Of a DNA stretch of 64,000 bases, positions 8,089 to 16,973 are shown one piece after another (positions within the stretch are counted from its first letter, which is position 1; each line of letters opens with the position of its first letter). Made by a program: the position numbers and the translations under genes. Origin of the DNA: Rhizobacter koreensis (lineage in GTDB: Bacteria > Pseudomonadota > Gammaproteobacteria > Burkholderiales > Burkholderiaceae_C); the NCBI RefSeq assembly GCF_013366375.1, contig NZ_JABWMJ010000001.1, positions 310,001-374,000 of the forward strand. The letters are read 5' to 3'. A model generated the notes under the pieces. It did not search any database, had not been told where the DNA came from, and saw only the letters and a list, made by a program, of their open reading frames with translations.

Positions 8089-9825
8089 GTGCCGCGAGGC
8101 GGCCCGCGACAATCCGGCGTGGACGCGACCCAGACCCCCGAACGCTACGACTACATCGTGTGCGGGGCCGGCACCGCCGGCTGCCTGCTCGCCAACCGGC
8201 TGAGCTTCGACCGCCGCAAGCGCGTGCTGCTGATCGAGGCCGGCGGATACGACGACTACCTGTGGGTGCACATCCCGGTCGGCTATCTGTATTGCATCGG
8301 CAACCCCCGCACCGACTGGCTCTACGCGACCGAGCCGGACGAAGGCCTCAACGGCCGGAGCCTGCGCTACCCGCGCGGCAAGGTGGTCGGCGGGAGCAGC
8401 AGCATCAACGGGATGATCTACATGCGCGGGCAGGCGCGCGACTACGACGGCTGGGGCCGTGGCGACGGCCATGGCGCCAACCCGGGCTGGAGCTGGGCCG
8501 AGTGCCTGCCGTACTTCCTGAAGCACGAGGACTATCACAAGGGCGCCGACGAGTTTCACGCGGCACCCGGGTTCGATCCGACCGGCGCACGGCAGGGCGG
8601 CGAGTGGCGCGTCGAGCGCCAACGCCTGCGCTGGGACGTGCTCGACGCCTTCGCCGCCGCCGCGCAGCAGGCCGGCATCCCCGCCACCGACGACTTCAAT
8701 CGCGGCGACAACGAGGGCATCGGCTACTTCGAGGTCAACCAGCGCGCCGGGATCCGCTGGAACGCCGCCAAGGCCTTTCTTCGCCCGGCGGCCAAGCGGC
8801 GCAACCTCCAGGTGTGGACCGGTGCGCACATCAACCGGGTGCTGTTCGATCGGGCGTCCGGCGATGCCGCCCCGGTGGGTGACGGCCGGCCGGTCGCGAC
8901 GGGCATCGAGGTCACGCCGCTCGGCGGCAGCGCGCCGATCCACGTGCACCTCAACCCCGGCGGCGAGGTGATCCTCGCGACCGGCGCGGTCGGCTCGCCG
9001 CACGTCCTGCAGCTCTCGGGCATCGGCGATCCGGACCTGCTGCAGCGCCACGGCATCGGCGTGCGCCGGGCGCTGCCCGGCGTCGGCGAGAACCTGCAGG
9101 ACCACCTGCAGATCCGCGCGGTGTTCGGCGTCAGCGGCACCCGAACCCTCAACACCATGGTGCACACCTGGTGGGGCAAGGCGCGCATCGGCCTCGAATA
9201 CGTCGCCCGACGCACCGGGCCGATGAGCATGGCGCCCTCGCAGCTCGGCGCATTCACGCGCAGCGACCCCGGCAAGCCCCACCCCGACCTCGAGTACCAC
9301 GTGCAGCCGCTCTCGCTCGAGGCGTTCGGCGAGCCCCTGCATCGCTTCAACGCGTTCACCGCGAGCGTGTGCAACCTCAACCCGACGAGCCGCGGCAGCG
9401 TGCGGCTGCGCTCGCCCGACCCGCTCGCGGTGCCGGCGATCGCGCCGCGCTACCTGAGCACCGACGCCGACCGCCACATCGCCGCGCAGAGCCTGCGCCT
9501 GACGCGCCGCATCGTCGCGCAGCCGGCGCTCGCGCCCTTGCAGCCGCGCGAGATCAAGCCGGGCGTCGAGTTCGAAAGCGACGCCGATCTCGCCAAGCTC
9601 GCGGGTGACATCGGGACCACGATCTTCCACCCGGTCGGCACCGCCAAGATGGGTCCGGCGCGCGACCCCGCGGCGGTGGTCGACGCAACCCTGCGCGTGC
9701 ACGGCGTCGGCGGCCTGCGCGTGGTCGACGCGAGCGTGATGCCGACCATCACGAGCGGCAACACCAACTCGCCGACGCTGATGATCGCCGAGCGCGCCGC
9801 GGAATGGATCCTCGCCGGTCGTTGA
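8089..9825 (+). CDS. GMC-family FAD oxidoreductase (choline/alcohol dehydrogenase-like)
   Basis: A glucose-methanol-choline oxidoreductase of 578 residues. It has the FAD-binding GAGTAG (26-31) and an ADP-contacting LIEAGG. The GMC signature YPRGKVVGGSSSINGM and a second signature near GAVGSPHVLQLSGIG follow. Near the end are HPVGTAKMG and a DASVMPTITSGNTNSPTLMIAERAA motif with the catalytic His/Asn area. It oxidises an alcohol to an aldehyde; the substrate is unknown. The start is GTG, either 8089 or 8119; neither has a clear ribosome site. It follows the preceding gene by 3 bp, so the two are probably co-transcribed. Confidence 0.92.
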   Translation: MPRGGPRQSGVDATQTPERYDYIVCGAGTAGCLLANRLSFDRRKRVLLIEAGGYDDYLWVHIPVGYLYCIGNPRTDWLYATEPDEGLNGRSLRYPRGKVVGGSSSINGMIYMRGQARDYDGWGRGDGHGANPGWSWAECLPYFLKHEDYHKGADEFHAAPGFDPTGARQGGEWRVERQRLRWDVLDAFAAAAQQAGIPATDDFNRGDNEGIGYFEVNQRAGIRWNAAKAFLRPAAKRRNLQVWTGAHINRVLFDRASGDAAPVGDGRPVATGIEVTPLGGSAPIHVHLNPGGEVILATGAVGSPHVLQLSGIGDPDLLQRHGIGVRRALPGVGENLQDHLQIRAVFGVSGTRTLNTMVHTWWGKARIGLEYVARRTGPMSMAPSQLGAFTRSDPGKPHPDLEYHVQPLSLEAFGEPLHRFNAFTASVCNLNPTSRGSVRLRSPDPLAVPAIAPRYLSTDADRHIAAQSLRLTRRIVAQPALAPLQPREIKPGVEFESDADLAKLAGDIGTTIFHPVGTAKMGPARDPAAVVDATLRVHGVGGLRVVDASVMPTITSGNTNSPTLMIAERAAEWILAGR

Positions 9826-9876
9826 CGGCGCAGGCGCGCCGCCTGCTTCGGCCACGCATGGGCGCCGCCCGGCGCC

Positions 9877-9892
9877 TGGCACGTGATCGGCG
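9877..9892 (+). promoter_or_regulatory. Weak sigma-54-type element
   Basis: A perfect TGGCACG -24 block is followed after six bases by the invariant GC of the -12 block; the rest of the -12 block is poor (CGGCG). It lies about 50 bp before the ATG of the small unknown gene at 9941. Candidate only. Confidence 0.25.
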
Positions 9893-9940
9893 CGTCAGGC
9901 CTCGGGCGATACTGCGCGCCGTCTGCTGCAGGAGGAGTTG

Positions 9941-10246
9941 ATGAACATCTATGCCGTCTCGAAGGTGAGGCTCGACGAGGATGGGCGCGTCACCGGCGTC
10001 GAATGGGGTCCGGTCGACATCGATGCACGCTGGCAGGCCGACCCGGTCGTGTCGGACGTCGCCGAGGTGGTCGCCGCCCTGCAGCGCGGCGACCGCGTGG
10101 TCGCCATGTTCGAGACGCCCGAGGGGCTCGAGCCCGGCCGCACCTTTCGCGTGGTCACCTACGACAACGGCTGGGAGACGGTCGCGCTCGACGGCGAGCC
10201 GACCTACGAGCACGAGCTGCACGACATGGCGCGCGTTCCCGACTGA
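9941..10246 (+). CDS. Small conserved-type hypothetical protein
   Basis: A 101-residue acidic, soluble protein with no signal peptide or membrane segment. I do not recognise its family. It contains VTGVEWGPVDID, a VVAALQRGDRVVAMF helix-strand and a TYDNGWETVALDGEP segment, suggesting a small alpha/beta fold. The start at 9941 is supported by a strong GGAGGAG ending 3 nt upstream; a TTG at 9938 is too close to that site. It lies alone between the GMC oxidoreductase and a convergent transporter gene. Confidence 0.75.
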   Translation: MNIYAVSKVRLDEDGRVTGVEWGPVDIDARWQADPVVSDVAEVVAALQRGDRVVAMFETPEGLEPGRTFRVVTYDNGWETVALDGEPTYEHELHDMARVPD

Positions 10247-10255
10247 CCCTGCGGG

Positions 10256-11068
10256 TCAGCGCGTGGTCAGGCCCTTGTAGAGCATGTAGCCGGCGAGCAG
10301 GAACAGGAGGCATGCGAACACGCGCTTCAACTGCCGCACGTTCATGCGGTGCGCCGCGGCGGCCCCGACCGGCGCGAGCAGCACGCTCGTCGTCGCGATG
10401 AGCAGCAGCGCCGGCACGTAGAGGAAGCCGAGCGTGCCGGGCGGCAGCCCTTCGAGGTTCCAGCCCGCGATGATGTAGCCGATGGTTCCCGACACCGCGA
10501 TCGGGAAGCCGAGCGCCGCCGAGGTGCCGACCGCACGATGGATCGGCACGTTGCACCAGGTCATGAACGGCACCGAGATGAAGCCGCCGCCGGCGCCGAC
10601 CAGTGCCGACAGCACGCCGATGCCGCTGCCGGCGCCGAGCATCCCCGGCCAGGCGGGAAGCGTGCGCGACGGCTTCGGCTTCCGGTCGAGGAACATCTGG
10701 AACGCCGAGAACGCGACGAAGCCGGCGAACACGATCGCGAGCGTCGCCCCCGGCATCAGCCTGGCGAGCTGGGCGCCCAGCAGCGTGCCGATCACGATCC
10801 CTGGCGCGAGCGGCTTGACGATCGACCAGTCGACCGCGCCGCGCCGGTGGTGCGCGCGCACCGAGGCGAGCGAGGTGAAGCAGATGGTCGCGAGCGAGGT
10901 CGCGATCGCCACCTTGACCAGCAGGTCGGCCGGAAAGCCGCGCTGCCCGAGCAGGAACGTCATGAACGGCACCAGCACCATGCCGCCGCCGATGCCGAGC
11001 AGCCCGGCCAGGAAGCCGACCGCGCAGCCGAGCACCAGAAGTTCCGCCCAGAGCTGCCAGTCCGCCAT
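10256..11068 (-). CDS. TauE/SafE-family membrane exporter
   Basis: A 270-residue integral membrane protein with about eight helices in two repeated halves. Each half has the family pattern (LGCAVGFLAGLLGIGGGMVLVP and then SALVGAGGGFISVPFM). The glycine-rich GIGGG and GAGGGF loops are diagnostic of TauE/SafE proteins, which export sulfite, sulfoacetate or related organosulfur anions. It is divergent from a thioredoxin-like gene and about 0.5 kb from a sulfate importer operon, so a role in sulfur metabolism is plausible but inferred. Confidence 0.9.
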   Translation of the reverse strand: MADWQLWAELLVLGCAVGFLAGLLGIGGGMVLVPFMTFLLGQRGFPADLLVKVAIATSLATICFTSLASVRAHHRRGAVDWSIVKPLAPGIVIGTLLGAQLARLMPGATLAIVFAGFVAFSAFQMFLDRKPKPSRTLPAWPGMLGAGSGIGVLSALVGAGGGFISVPFMTWCNVPIHRAVGTSAALGFPIAVSGTIGYIIAGWNLEGLPPGTLGFLYVPALLLIATTSVLLAPVGAAAAHRMNVRQLKRVFACLLFLLAGYMLYKGLTTR

Positions 11069-11137
11069 GGGCGGCGATTATGGGTGGGCACTGTCCGGCG
11101 CGCCGGCGCCCCGGCGCAGTCGCGGCACACTCGCGGC

Positions 11138-11500
11138 ATGCCTGAAGCTTGCCCGCCTCTCGTCGCCTGCCTGTGCGCCGCCTGGTGCGGCAGCTGTCGC
11201 GAGTACCAGCCGCTGTTCGCCCGCCTGGAGGCGAGTTTCCCGGAGGTCGTGTTCGCCTGGGTCGACATCGAGGACCACGCCGACGTCGTCGGCGATATCG
11301 ATGTCGAAGACTTCCCGACGCTGCTGATCGCGATCGGCGCCGAGGTGGTCTTTCTCGGGCCGGTGACGCCGCACCTCGCGACCGCCGAACGGCTGCTGCG
11401 CAGTGCACTCGACGGCGCGCTGAACAGGGTGCGTGACGCCGGTGCGGTCGAGCTCGCCGGCCGGGTGCGGCGCTTGCGTGCCGATGAAGGCGGCGAATGA
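11138..11500 (+). CDS. Thioredoxin-fold protein with WCGSC active site
   Basis: A 120-residue thioredoxin-family protein. The redox motif is WCGSC with cysteines at 17 and 20. It also has the buried VDIEDHADVVGDIDVEDFPTLLI segment, where the FPT cis-proline loop of thioredoxins is kept. There is no signal peptide, so it is cytoplasmic. The Gly-Ser dipeptide between the cysteines differs from the Gly-Pro of classical thioredoxin, so its redox potential probably differs. Start at ATG 11138. It lies 131 bp before the sulfate importer operon on the same strand. Confidence 0.85.
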   Translation: MPEACPPLVACLCAAWCGSCREYQPLFARLEASFPEVVFAWVDIEDHADVVGDIDVEDFPTLLIAIGAEVVFLGPVTPHLATAERLLRSALDGALNRVRDAGAVELAGRVRRLRADEGGE

Positions 11501-11631
11501 TCTTGAGCACCAGGACGAACCCTGCGCTCGACGCATAAGCAGCGAAGAAATCGATCGTTTCCCGAATGTCGAGCAGCCGCTACGATGCTCGGCTTTCCCG
11601 GTTTCGGCGCTGCGCCTGCAGCGGATCTCGC

Positions 11632-12663
11632 ATGTCTTCACGCTCCCTCGATCGTCGCGCAGTCCTCGCGCTCGCCGCCAAGTCGGCGCTCGTCGCCAGC
11701 GCCGCCGGTGTCGCCGGCTTCGCCCAGGCCGCCGGCGTCACCCTGCTCAACGTCAGCTACGACGTCGCACGCGAGCTCTACAAAGAGATCAACCCCGCAT
11801 TCCAGCGCGCCTGGAAGAAGGCGAGCGGCGAGGACATCACGGTCAACCAGTCGCACGGCGGCTCCACCAAGCAGGCGCGCTCGGTCATCGACGGGCTCGC
11901 CGCCGACGTCGTCACCATGAACCAGGCGAGCGACATCGATGCCATCGCGACGATCGGCAAGCTGATCCCGGTCGACTGGGCCAAGCGCCTGCCGAACAAC
12001 TCGGCGCCGACGACGTCGGTCACCGTGATCCTGGTCCGCAAGGGCAACCCGAAGAAGATCACCGACTGGCCCGACCTCGCCAAGCCCGGCACCAGCGTCG
12101 TGATCCCGAACCCGAAGATCACCGGCAACGGTCGCTACACGTACGTCGCGGCCTGGGGCTCGGTGCTGAAGGCGGGCGGCACGCCCGCGCAGGCGCGCGA
12201 GCTGGTGCAGAAGATCTTCGCCAACGTGCCGGTGTTCGACGGCGGCGGCCGCGCGGCGACGACGACGTTCGCCCAGCGCAACATCGGCGACGCGCTCTGC
12301 ACCTTCGAGAGCGAGGTCAATCTCATCAAGGCCGAGTTCGGCGACCAGTTCGACGTGGTCTACCCGAAGTCGACCATCCTGGCCGAGAACCCCGTCGCGG
12401 TCATCGACAAGGTGGTCGACAAGAAGGGCACGCGCAACCAGGCCGAGGCGTACCTGAAGTTCCTGTACTCGGACGAGGCGCAGGAGATCGCCGCCAAGCA
12501 CCAGATCCGGCCGCGTTCGGCCGCGCTGCTGAAGAAGTACGCCAAGGACTTTCCGCCGGTCACGACGTTCACGATCGACGAGTACTTCGGCGGCTGGTCG
12601 CGCGCCCTCACCGAGCACTTCGCCGACGGCGCGATCTACGACCAGATCATCGCCAAGCGCTGA
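11632..12663 (+). CDS. sbp: Sulfate ABC transporter substrate-binding protein
   Basis: A 343-residue periplasmic binding protein for sulfate or thiosulfate. It has a cleavable signal peptide (about residues 1-33, ending GFAQA). The mature part has VTLLNVSYDVARELYKEIN, NQSHGGSTKQARSVIDGL and the late EYFGGW, all typical of the Sbp/CysP family. The ATG at 11632 is taken because the signal peptide starts there; an upstream in-frame ATG at 11566 would spoil it. It begins the sbp-cysT-cysW-cysA operon. No CysB gene is in the window. Confidence 0.95.
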   Translation: MSSRSLDRRAVLALAAKSALVASAAGVAGFAQAAGVTLLNVSYDVARELYKEINPAFQRAWKKASGEDITVNQSHGGSTKQARSVIDGLAADVVTMNQASDIDAIATIGKLIPVDWAKRLPNNSAPTTSVTVILVRKGNPKKITDWPDLAKPGTSVVIPNPKITGNGRYTYVAAWGSVLKAGGTPAQARELVQKIFANVPVFDGGGRAATTTFAQRNIGDALCTFESEVNLIKAEFGDQFDVVYPKSTILAENPVAVIDKVVDKKGTRNQAEAYLKFLYSDEAQEIAAKHQIRPRSAALLKKYAKDFPPVTTFTIDEYFGGWSRALTEHFADGAIYDQIIAKR

Positions 12664-12868
12664 TCGCCCCGCGAGCGCTGCCGATCGCTGGTCGGCGCGC
12701 GCGTCGCTCGTGTCCACCCGGGTGGCGGTGGGCCGGCGCGGCGGATCCACGTGAACCGGTCGCGCGCCGCCGCGACCGCGGAGGCATCGGCCCGCACGCC
12801 AATAGCACAATGCGGCCGGGCAGCGCGCCTGCCCGTCCTCTCCACGCTCTCGCCCTCGTGACCGCCCG

Positions 12869-13702
12869 ATGATCTTTTCGCGAACGCTGCTGAAGCGTCA
12901 CAGCGTGCTGCCCGGCTTCGACCTGGCGCTCGGCTTCACGCTGCTGTATCTCGGGTTCATCGTGCTGATCCCGCTGTCGGCGGCGTTCCTGAAGACGTTC
13001 ACGATGACGTGGCCGGCGTTCTGGGACACCGTGACCGCGCCGCGCGTGCTGGCGTCGTTCCGCCTGACGTTCGGCGCCTCCTTCTTCGCAGCGCTGCTCA
13101 ACGCGGTGTTCGGCCTCCTGGTCTGCTGGGTGCTGGTGCGCTATTCGTTTCCGGGCAAGCGCATCGTCGACGCGCTGGTCGACCTGCCGTTCGCGCTGCC
13201 GACGGCGGTCGCGGGCATCGCGCTCACCGCGCTCTACTCGAACAACGGCTGGATCGGCCAGTTCCTGCCGTTCAAGGTGAGCTTCACCCCGCTCGGCGTG
13301 TTCGTCGCGCTCACCTTCATCGGCCTGCCGTTCGTCGTGCGCACGCTGCAGCCGGTGCTCGAGGACCTGCAGCCCGAGATCGAGGAAGCCGCCGCGACGC
13401 TCGGCGCGAGCCGCGCCCAGACGGTCTGGCGCGTGATCCTGCCGGTGCTCACGCCGGCGCTGCTGACCGGCTTCGCACTCGCGTTCGCGCGCGCGCTCGG
13501 CGAGTACGGCTCGGTGATCTTCATCGCCGGCAACCTGCCGATGATCTCGGAGATCACGCCACTGATCATCATCACCAAGCTCGAGCAGTTCGACGTCGCC
13601 GGCGCCACCGCGGTTGCGGTGGTGATGCTGGTGGCGTCGTTCGCGATGCTGCTCGCGATCAACGGCCTGCAGGCGTGGGCGCGTTCGCGCCAGGGACGAT
13701 GA
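12869..13702 (+). CDS. cysT: Sulfate ABC transporter permease CysT (CysU)
   Basis: A 277-residue inner-membrane permease with about six helices. It carries the ABC-interaction EAA loop ([21 protein letters not shown]) in the C-terminal half. The N-terminus around [23 protein letters not shown] and the segment [23 protein letters not shown] are characteristic of CysT. The preceding 205-bp gap to sbp holds no gene. Its stop overlaps the cysW start by 4 nt (ATGA). Confidence 0.95.
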   Translation: MIFSRTLLKRHSVLPGFDLALGFTLLYLGFIVLIPLSAAFLKTFTMTWPAFWDTVTAPRVLASFRLTFGASFFAALLNAVFGLLVCWVLVRYSFPGKRIVDALVDLPFALPTAVAGIALTALYSNNGWIGQFLPFKVSFTPLGVFVALTFIGLPFVVRTLQPVLEDLQPEIEEAAATLGASRAQTVWRVILPVLTPALLTGFALAFARALGEYGSVIFIAGNLPMISEITPLIIITKLEQFDVAGATAVAVVMLVASFAMLLAINGLQAWARSRQGR

Positions 13703-14658
13703 GCATGGCGCCCGGACCTGCTGCCGACGCTCTCGACCCCGCGCGCCCCGATCGACGCGCGGCCGTCGTCGCGGCGAGCACCCTTGCCGCGAGCGTCGCG
13801 CCCCTGCGCCCGCGCCTCAGCCCGACCACCGAGCCGGCGTGGGTGCGGCGGCTTCTGATCGCGGTTGCGCTCGGCTTCCTCGCCCTTTTTCTGTTCCTGC
13901 CGCTGATCAGCGTGTTCATCGAGGCGTTGAAGAAGGGCGTCGACGTCTATCTGGCCGCGCTCGCCGACCCCGACGCGGTGTCGGCGATCAAGCTGACGCT
14001 GATCGCGGCCGGCGTGTCGGTGCCGCTCAACCTGGTGTTCGGCATCGCCGCGGCATGGGCGATCGCCAAGTTCGACTTCCGCGGCAAGAACCTGCTGCTC
14101 ACGCTGATCGACCTGCCGTTCTCGGTGAGCCCGGTGATCGCCGGTCTCATCTACGTGCTGGTGTTCGGCCTGCAGGGCTGGTTCGGCGAATGGCTGCGCG
14201 ACCACGACGTCAAGATCATCTTCGCGCTGCCGGGCATCGTGATCGCGACGCTCTTCATCACCTTTCCGTTCGTCGCCCGCGAGCTGATCCCGCTGATGCA
14301 GGCGCAGGGCACCGAGCAGGAAGAGGCGGCGCGCGTGCTCGGGGCGAGCGGCTGGCAGATCTTCTGGCGCGTCACCCTGCCGAACGTGAAGTGGGCGCTG
14401 CTGTACGGCGTGATCCTCTGCAACGCGCGCGCGATGGGCGAGTTCGGCGCGGTCAGCGTCGTCTCGGGCCACATCCGTGGTCAGACCAACACGATGCCGC
14501 TGCACATCGAGATCCTCTACAACGAATACCAGTTCGCGGCCGCGTTCGCCGTGGCCTCGCTGCTGGCCGGCCTGGCCCTCGTCACGCTGGTGCTCAAGTA
14601 CTGGGTCGAGCGCCGCGTGCACGGGCAGCGGCGCGCCGTCGAAGGTCGCGCGCAATGA
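13699..14658 (+). CDS. cysW: Sulfate ABC transporter permease CysW
   Basis: The second permease subunit, 319 residues, about six helices. The EAA loop reads [21 protein letters not shown], and [31 protein letters not shown] near the end is a strong CysW signature. The hydrophilic N-terminal extension of about 45 residues is longer than in E. coli. It is translationally coupled to cysT and lies 19 nt before cysA. Confidence 0.95.
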   Translation: MSMAPGPAADALDPARPDRRAAVVAASTLAASVAPLRPRLSPTTEPAWVRRLLIAVALGFLALFLFLPLISVFIEALKKGVDVYLAALADPDAVSAIKLTLIAAGVSVPLNLVFGIAAAWAIAKFDFRGKNLLLTLIDLPFSVSPVIAGLIYVLVFGLQGWFGEWLRDHDVKIIFALPGIVIATLFITFPFVARELIPLMQAQGTEQEEAARVLGASGWQIFWRVTLPNVKWALLYGVILCNARAMGEFGAVSVVSGHIRGQTNTMPLHIEILYNEYQFAAAFAVASLLAGLALVTLVLKYWVERRVHGQRRAVEGRAQ

Positions 14659-14677
14659 TCGAGAACACGAGAACCCG

Positions 14678-15733
14678 ATGAGCATCGAAGTCCGCAACCT
14701 CAAGAAGCGCTTCGGCGAGACCGTCGTCTGCGACGACCTCAACCTCGACATCGAGGAAGGCCAGCTCGTCGCGCTGCTCGGCCCCTCGGGCTCGGGCAAG
14801 ACCACGCTGCTGCGCATCATCGCGGGACTCGAAGTGCCCGATTCGGGCAGCGTGCTGTTCCATGGCGAGGACACCACCGGCGCCGACGTGCGCGAGCGTC
14901 AGGTCGGCTTCGTGTTCCAGCACTACGCGCTGTTCGGCCACATGACGATCTTCGAGAACGTCGCGTTCGGCCTGCGCGTGCGGCCGAAGGCGACGCGGCC
15001 GTCCGACAAGGCGATCGCCGACAAGGTGCACGAGCTGCTCAAGCTGGTGCAGCTCGACTGGATCGCCGACCGCTACCCGCACCAGCTCTCGGGCGGCCAG
15101 CGCCAGCGCATCGCGCTCGCCCGTGCCCTGGCGGTCGAGCCCAAGGTGCTGCTGCTCGACGAGCCGTTCGGCGCGCTCGACGCCAAGGTGCGCAAGGAGT
15201 TGCGGCGCTGGCTGCGGCGCCTCCACGAGGAAGTCAACGTGACGAGCGTGTTCGTCACCCACGACCAGGAAGAGGCGATGGAAGTCGCCGACCGCATCGT
15301 CGTCATGAACAGGGGCCGTATCGAGCAGGACGGTCCGCCCGACGAGGTCTACGACCACCCGGCGACGCCGTTCGTGCTGCAGTTCCTGGGCGACGTCAAC
15401 CTGTTCCACGGGCGGCTCGGGCACACCCCGGGCTCGCCGGCAGGCGCCGAGGAAGTCGCGTACGTGCGGCCCCACGAGCTGCAGATCGTCGACGCCCCTG
15501 CCCCCGGCTCGATCGCGGTGACGCTCGCGCAGGCGCTCACGGTCGGGCCCAACACCCGGCTCGAGTTCCGCCGCCAGGACGACGGCAGCTACGTCGACGT
15601 CGAGCTGCCGCGCGCCGAGTACAACGCGCTGCGCGAGCGCCTGGGCCTCAAGGCCGGCTCGGCGGTGCACCTGCTGCCGCGCCACGTCACCCGGTTCTCG
15701 AACGACAGCTTCGATCCGGCCGCGATGATCTGA
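14678..15733 (+). CDS. cysA: Sulfate/thiosulfate import ATPase CysA
   Basis: A 351-residue ABC ATPase that powers CysTW. The Walker A motif is GPSGSGKT (35-42), the signature is LSGGQRQR, and Walker B is [21 protein letters not shown]-terminal TOBE-like regulatory region after about residue 240 contains the CysA-typical VAYVRPHEL. The ATG at 14678 starts exactly where the family does ([13 protein letters not shown]); the frame is open further upstream inside cysW only by chance. Confidence 0.96.
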   Translation: MSIEVRNLKKRFGETVVCDDLNLDIEEGQLVALLGPSGSGKTTLLRIIAGLEVPDSGSVLFHGEDTTGADVRERQVGFVFQHYALFGHMTIFENVAFGLRVRPKATRPSDKAIADKVHELLKLVQLDWIADRYPHQLSGGQRQRIALARALAVEPKVLLLDEPFGALDAKVRKELRRWLRRLHEEVNVTSVFVTHDQEEAMEVADRIVVMNRGRIEQDGPPDEVYDHPATPFVLQFLGDVNLFHGRLGHTPGSPAGAEEVAYVRPHELQIVDAPAPGSIAVTLAQALTVGPNTRLEFRRQDDGSYVDVELPRAEYNALRERLGLKAGSAVHLLPRHVTRFSNDSFDPAAMI

Positions 15734-16073
15734 CCGGCCTGCGGCGGCACTTCGCTGGTGCCCCAGGCACCGCGTGCGGCTTCGGGTTAGCCCGGGTGCA
15801 CCACCCCGGGTCGGCCGCTAGAGTCCCCCCACTCGTTGCAGGCACTTTCGGTGCACGCTGCTCGGGGTCGAGGAGACAGATCGGGCCGGCCATCAACACG
15901 AAGCCAGCAGAGCCCGGAGCGAACAAGCCGAAAAGGCCGACACATCAAATCCCAGGGCGCCGCGGTTCAGAAGACCGCGGCGCCCTTCGCTTTTCCGGGC
16001 CGGCTTCACGTGGCGCGGCGGCCGGCCAGACTGCGTACCATTGGGCGCAGCCGCACCCCACGCCCGAGCCGAC
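15734..16073. other. 340-bp intergenic region between cysA and the HDOD gene
   Basis: No protein gene is credible here. Just after cysA is an imperfect GC hairpin (CCCGGGTG with a matching CACCCCGGG, 15791-15810) lacking a T-tract. A TAGAGT -10-like hexamer follows at 15819, and a strong terminator hairpin at 15955-15994. The stretch between is a candidate small RNA or a long 3' UTR. Confidence 0.6.
15955..15994 (+). terminator. Strong intrinsic terminator downstream of the cys operon
   Basis: A perfect 11-bp stem GGGCGCCGCGG / CCGCGGCGCCC with a nine-base loop (TTCAGAAGA) is followed by TTCGCTTTT. It lies about 220 bp after the cysA stop, so it ends either a long operon 3' UTR or a separate short transcript. 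Confidence 0.75.
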
Positions 16074-16913
16074 ATGACCGATTCCGCATCGCGTTCCGAC
16101 AGCAAGCTGCGCCTCGAGGACATCGACATCCCGGCGCAGCCCGAGACGCTGGTCCAGCTGTCGCTGCTGCTCGCCGAGGACGACGTCGACCTCAATGCGG
16201 TGAGCCGCCTGATCGCATCGGACATGGCACTCGCCGCCGCGGTGCTGAAGGCGGTGAACTCGGCGGTCTACGGCCTGCGCGCGCGCGTGCAGAGCGTGCA
16301 GCAGGCGATCACCTACCTCGGCACCCGCGAAGTCGCCGCGGTGACCTTCGAGATGGGGCTGCGCGCGGTGTTCCCGGCGGCGCCCGAGCTCGAGCCGCTC
16401 TGGGAACGTGCGAGCGTGCGGGGCCTCCTGATGGGCCGCATCGGCCAGGCGCTCGGCATCGAGCCGTGGGCCGCGCACTCGGCGGGCCTATTCGAGGAAT
16501 GCGGCAAGGCCGTCATGTTCAAGCACGTCACCGCGCGCTATCGGCCGATGCTCGAGAAGGCGCGCGACGACGAGGAGCTCCTGATGATGGAGCACGCCGA
16601 GTTCGGCATCAGCCACGACGAGCTCGGCGCCGCGCTCTGCGAGACCTGGGGCCTTGCGCCGTCGGCCGTCGAGAGCGTGCGCTACCACGTGATCGTGCAC
16701 GGCACCGGCGAGCTGCCGACGCACCTCGAGCGGCGCTCGGTCTGCGCGATCTCGGCGCTCGCGCACGCGCTCATGACCGACCCGGACTCGCTCGACGACG
16801 TGGCACAGAAGATCGCGCCGCAGGCGGGCCTCGACCCCCACGCGGTCGCGCGCGGTGCGCGCCGGGTGCAGGAAGAGATCGAGGCCGCCGTCGCGCGGCA
16901 GAAGACCGAGTAG
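16074..16913 (+). CDS. HDOD domain-containing protein
   Basis: A 279-residue protein dominated by an HDOD domain (about residues 15-215), a degenerate HD phosphohydrolase fold found in bacterial signalling proteins. Typical elements are LPAQPETLVQLSLLLAEDDVDL-like helices, a SDMALAAAVLKAVNSAVYG segment and an AITYLGTREV segment. There are no attached GGDEF, EAL or receiver domains. The HD metal ligands are largely absent, as is normal for HDOD. Start at ATG 16074. It is convergent with the sigma-54 regulator. Function unknown; HDOD proteins often affect motility, biofilm or competence. Confidence 0.88.
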   Translation: MTDSASRSDSKLRLEDIDIPAQPETLVQLSLLLAEDDVDLNAVSRLIASDMALAAAVLKAVNSAVYGLRARVQSVQQAITYLGTREVAAVTFEMGLRAVFPAAPELEPLWERASVRGLLMGRIGQALGIEPWAAHSAGLFEECGKAVMFKHVTARYRPMLEKARDDEELLMMEHAEFGISHDELGAALCETWGLAPSAVESVRYHVIVHGTGELPTHLERRSVCAISALAHALMTDPDSLDDVAQKIAPQAGLDPHAVARGARRVQEEIEAAVARQKTE

Positions 16914-16973
16914 GGCGGGAGCCGCGCCGAGCCACCGCACGCGCGAGCGGCGGGACCCGACGCACCGCCGCGA

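Noticed and set aside
7243..9882. Very long minus-strand open frame (over 850 codons) opposite the BtuF-like and GMC genes
   Set aside because: It mirrors two well-identified plus-strand genes; the translation is low-complexity Arg/Ala/Val-rich with no family. High GC keeps antisense frames open.
15796..16077. Plus-strand frame of 93 codons between cysA and the HDOD gene
   Set aside because: It runs through the strong terminator hairpin and has no ribosome site or recognisable sequence.
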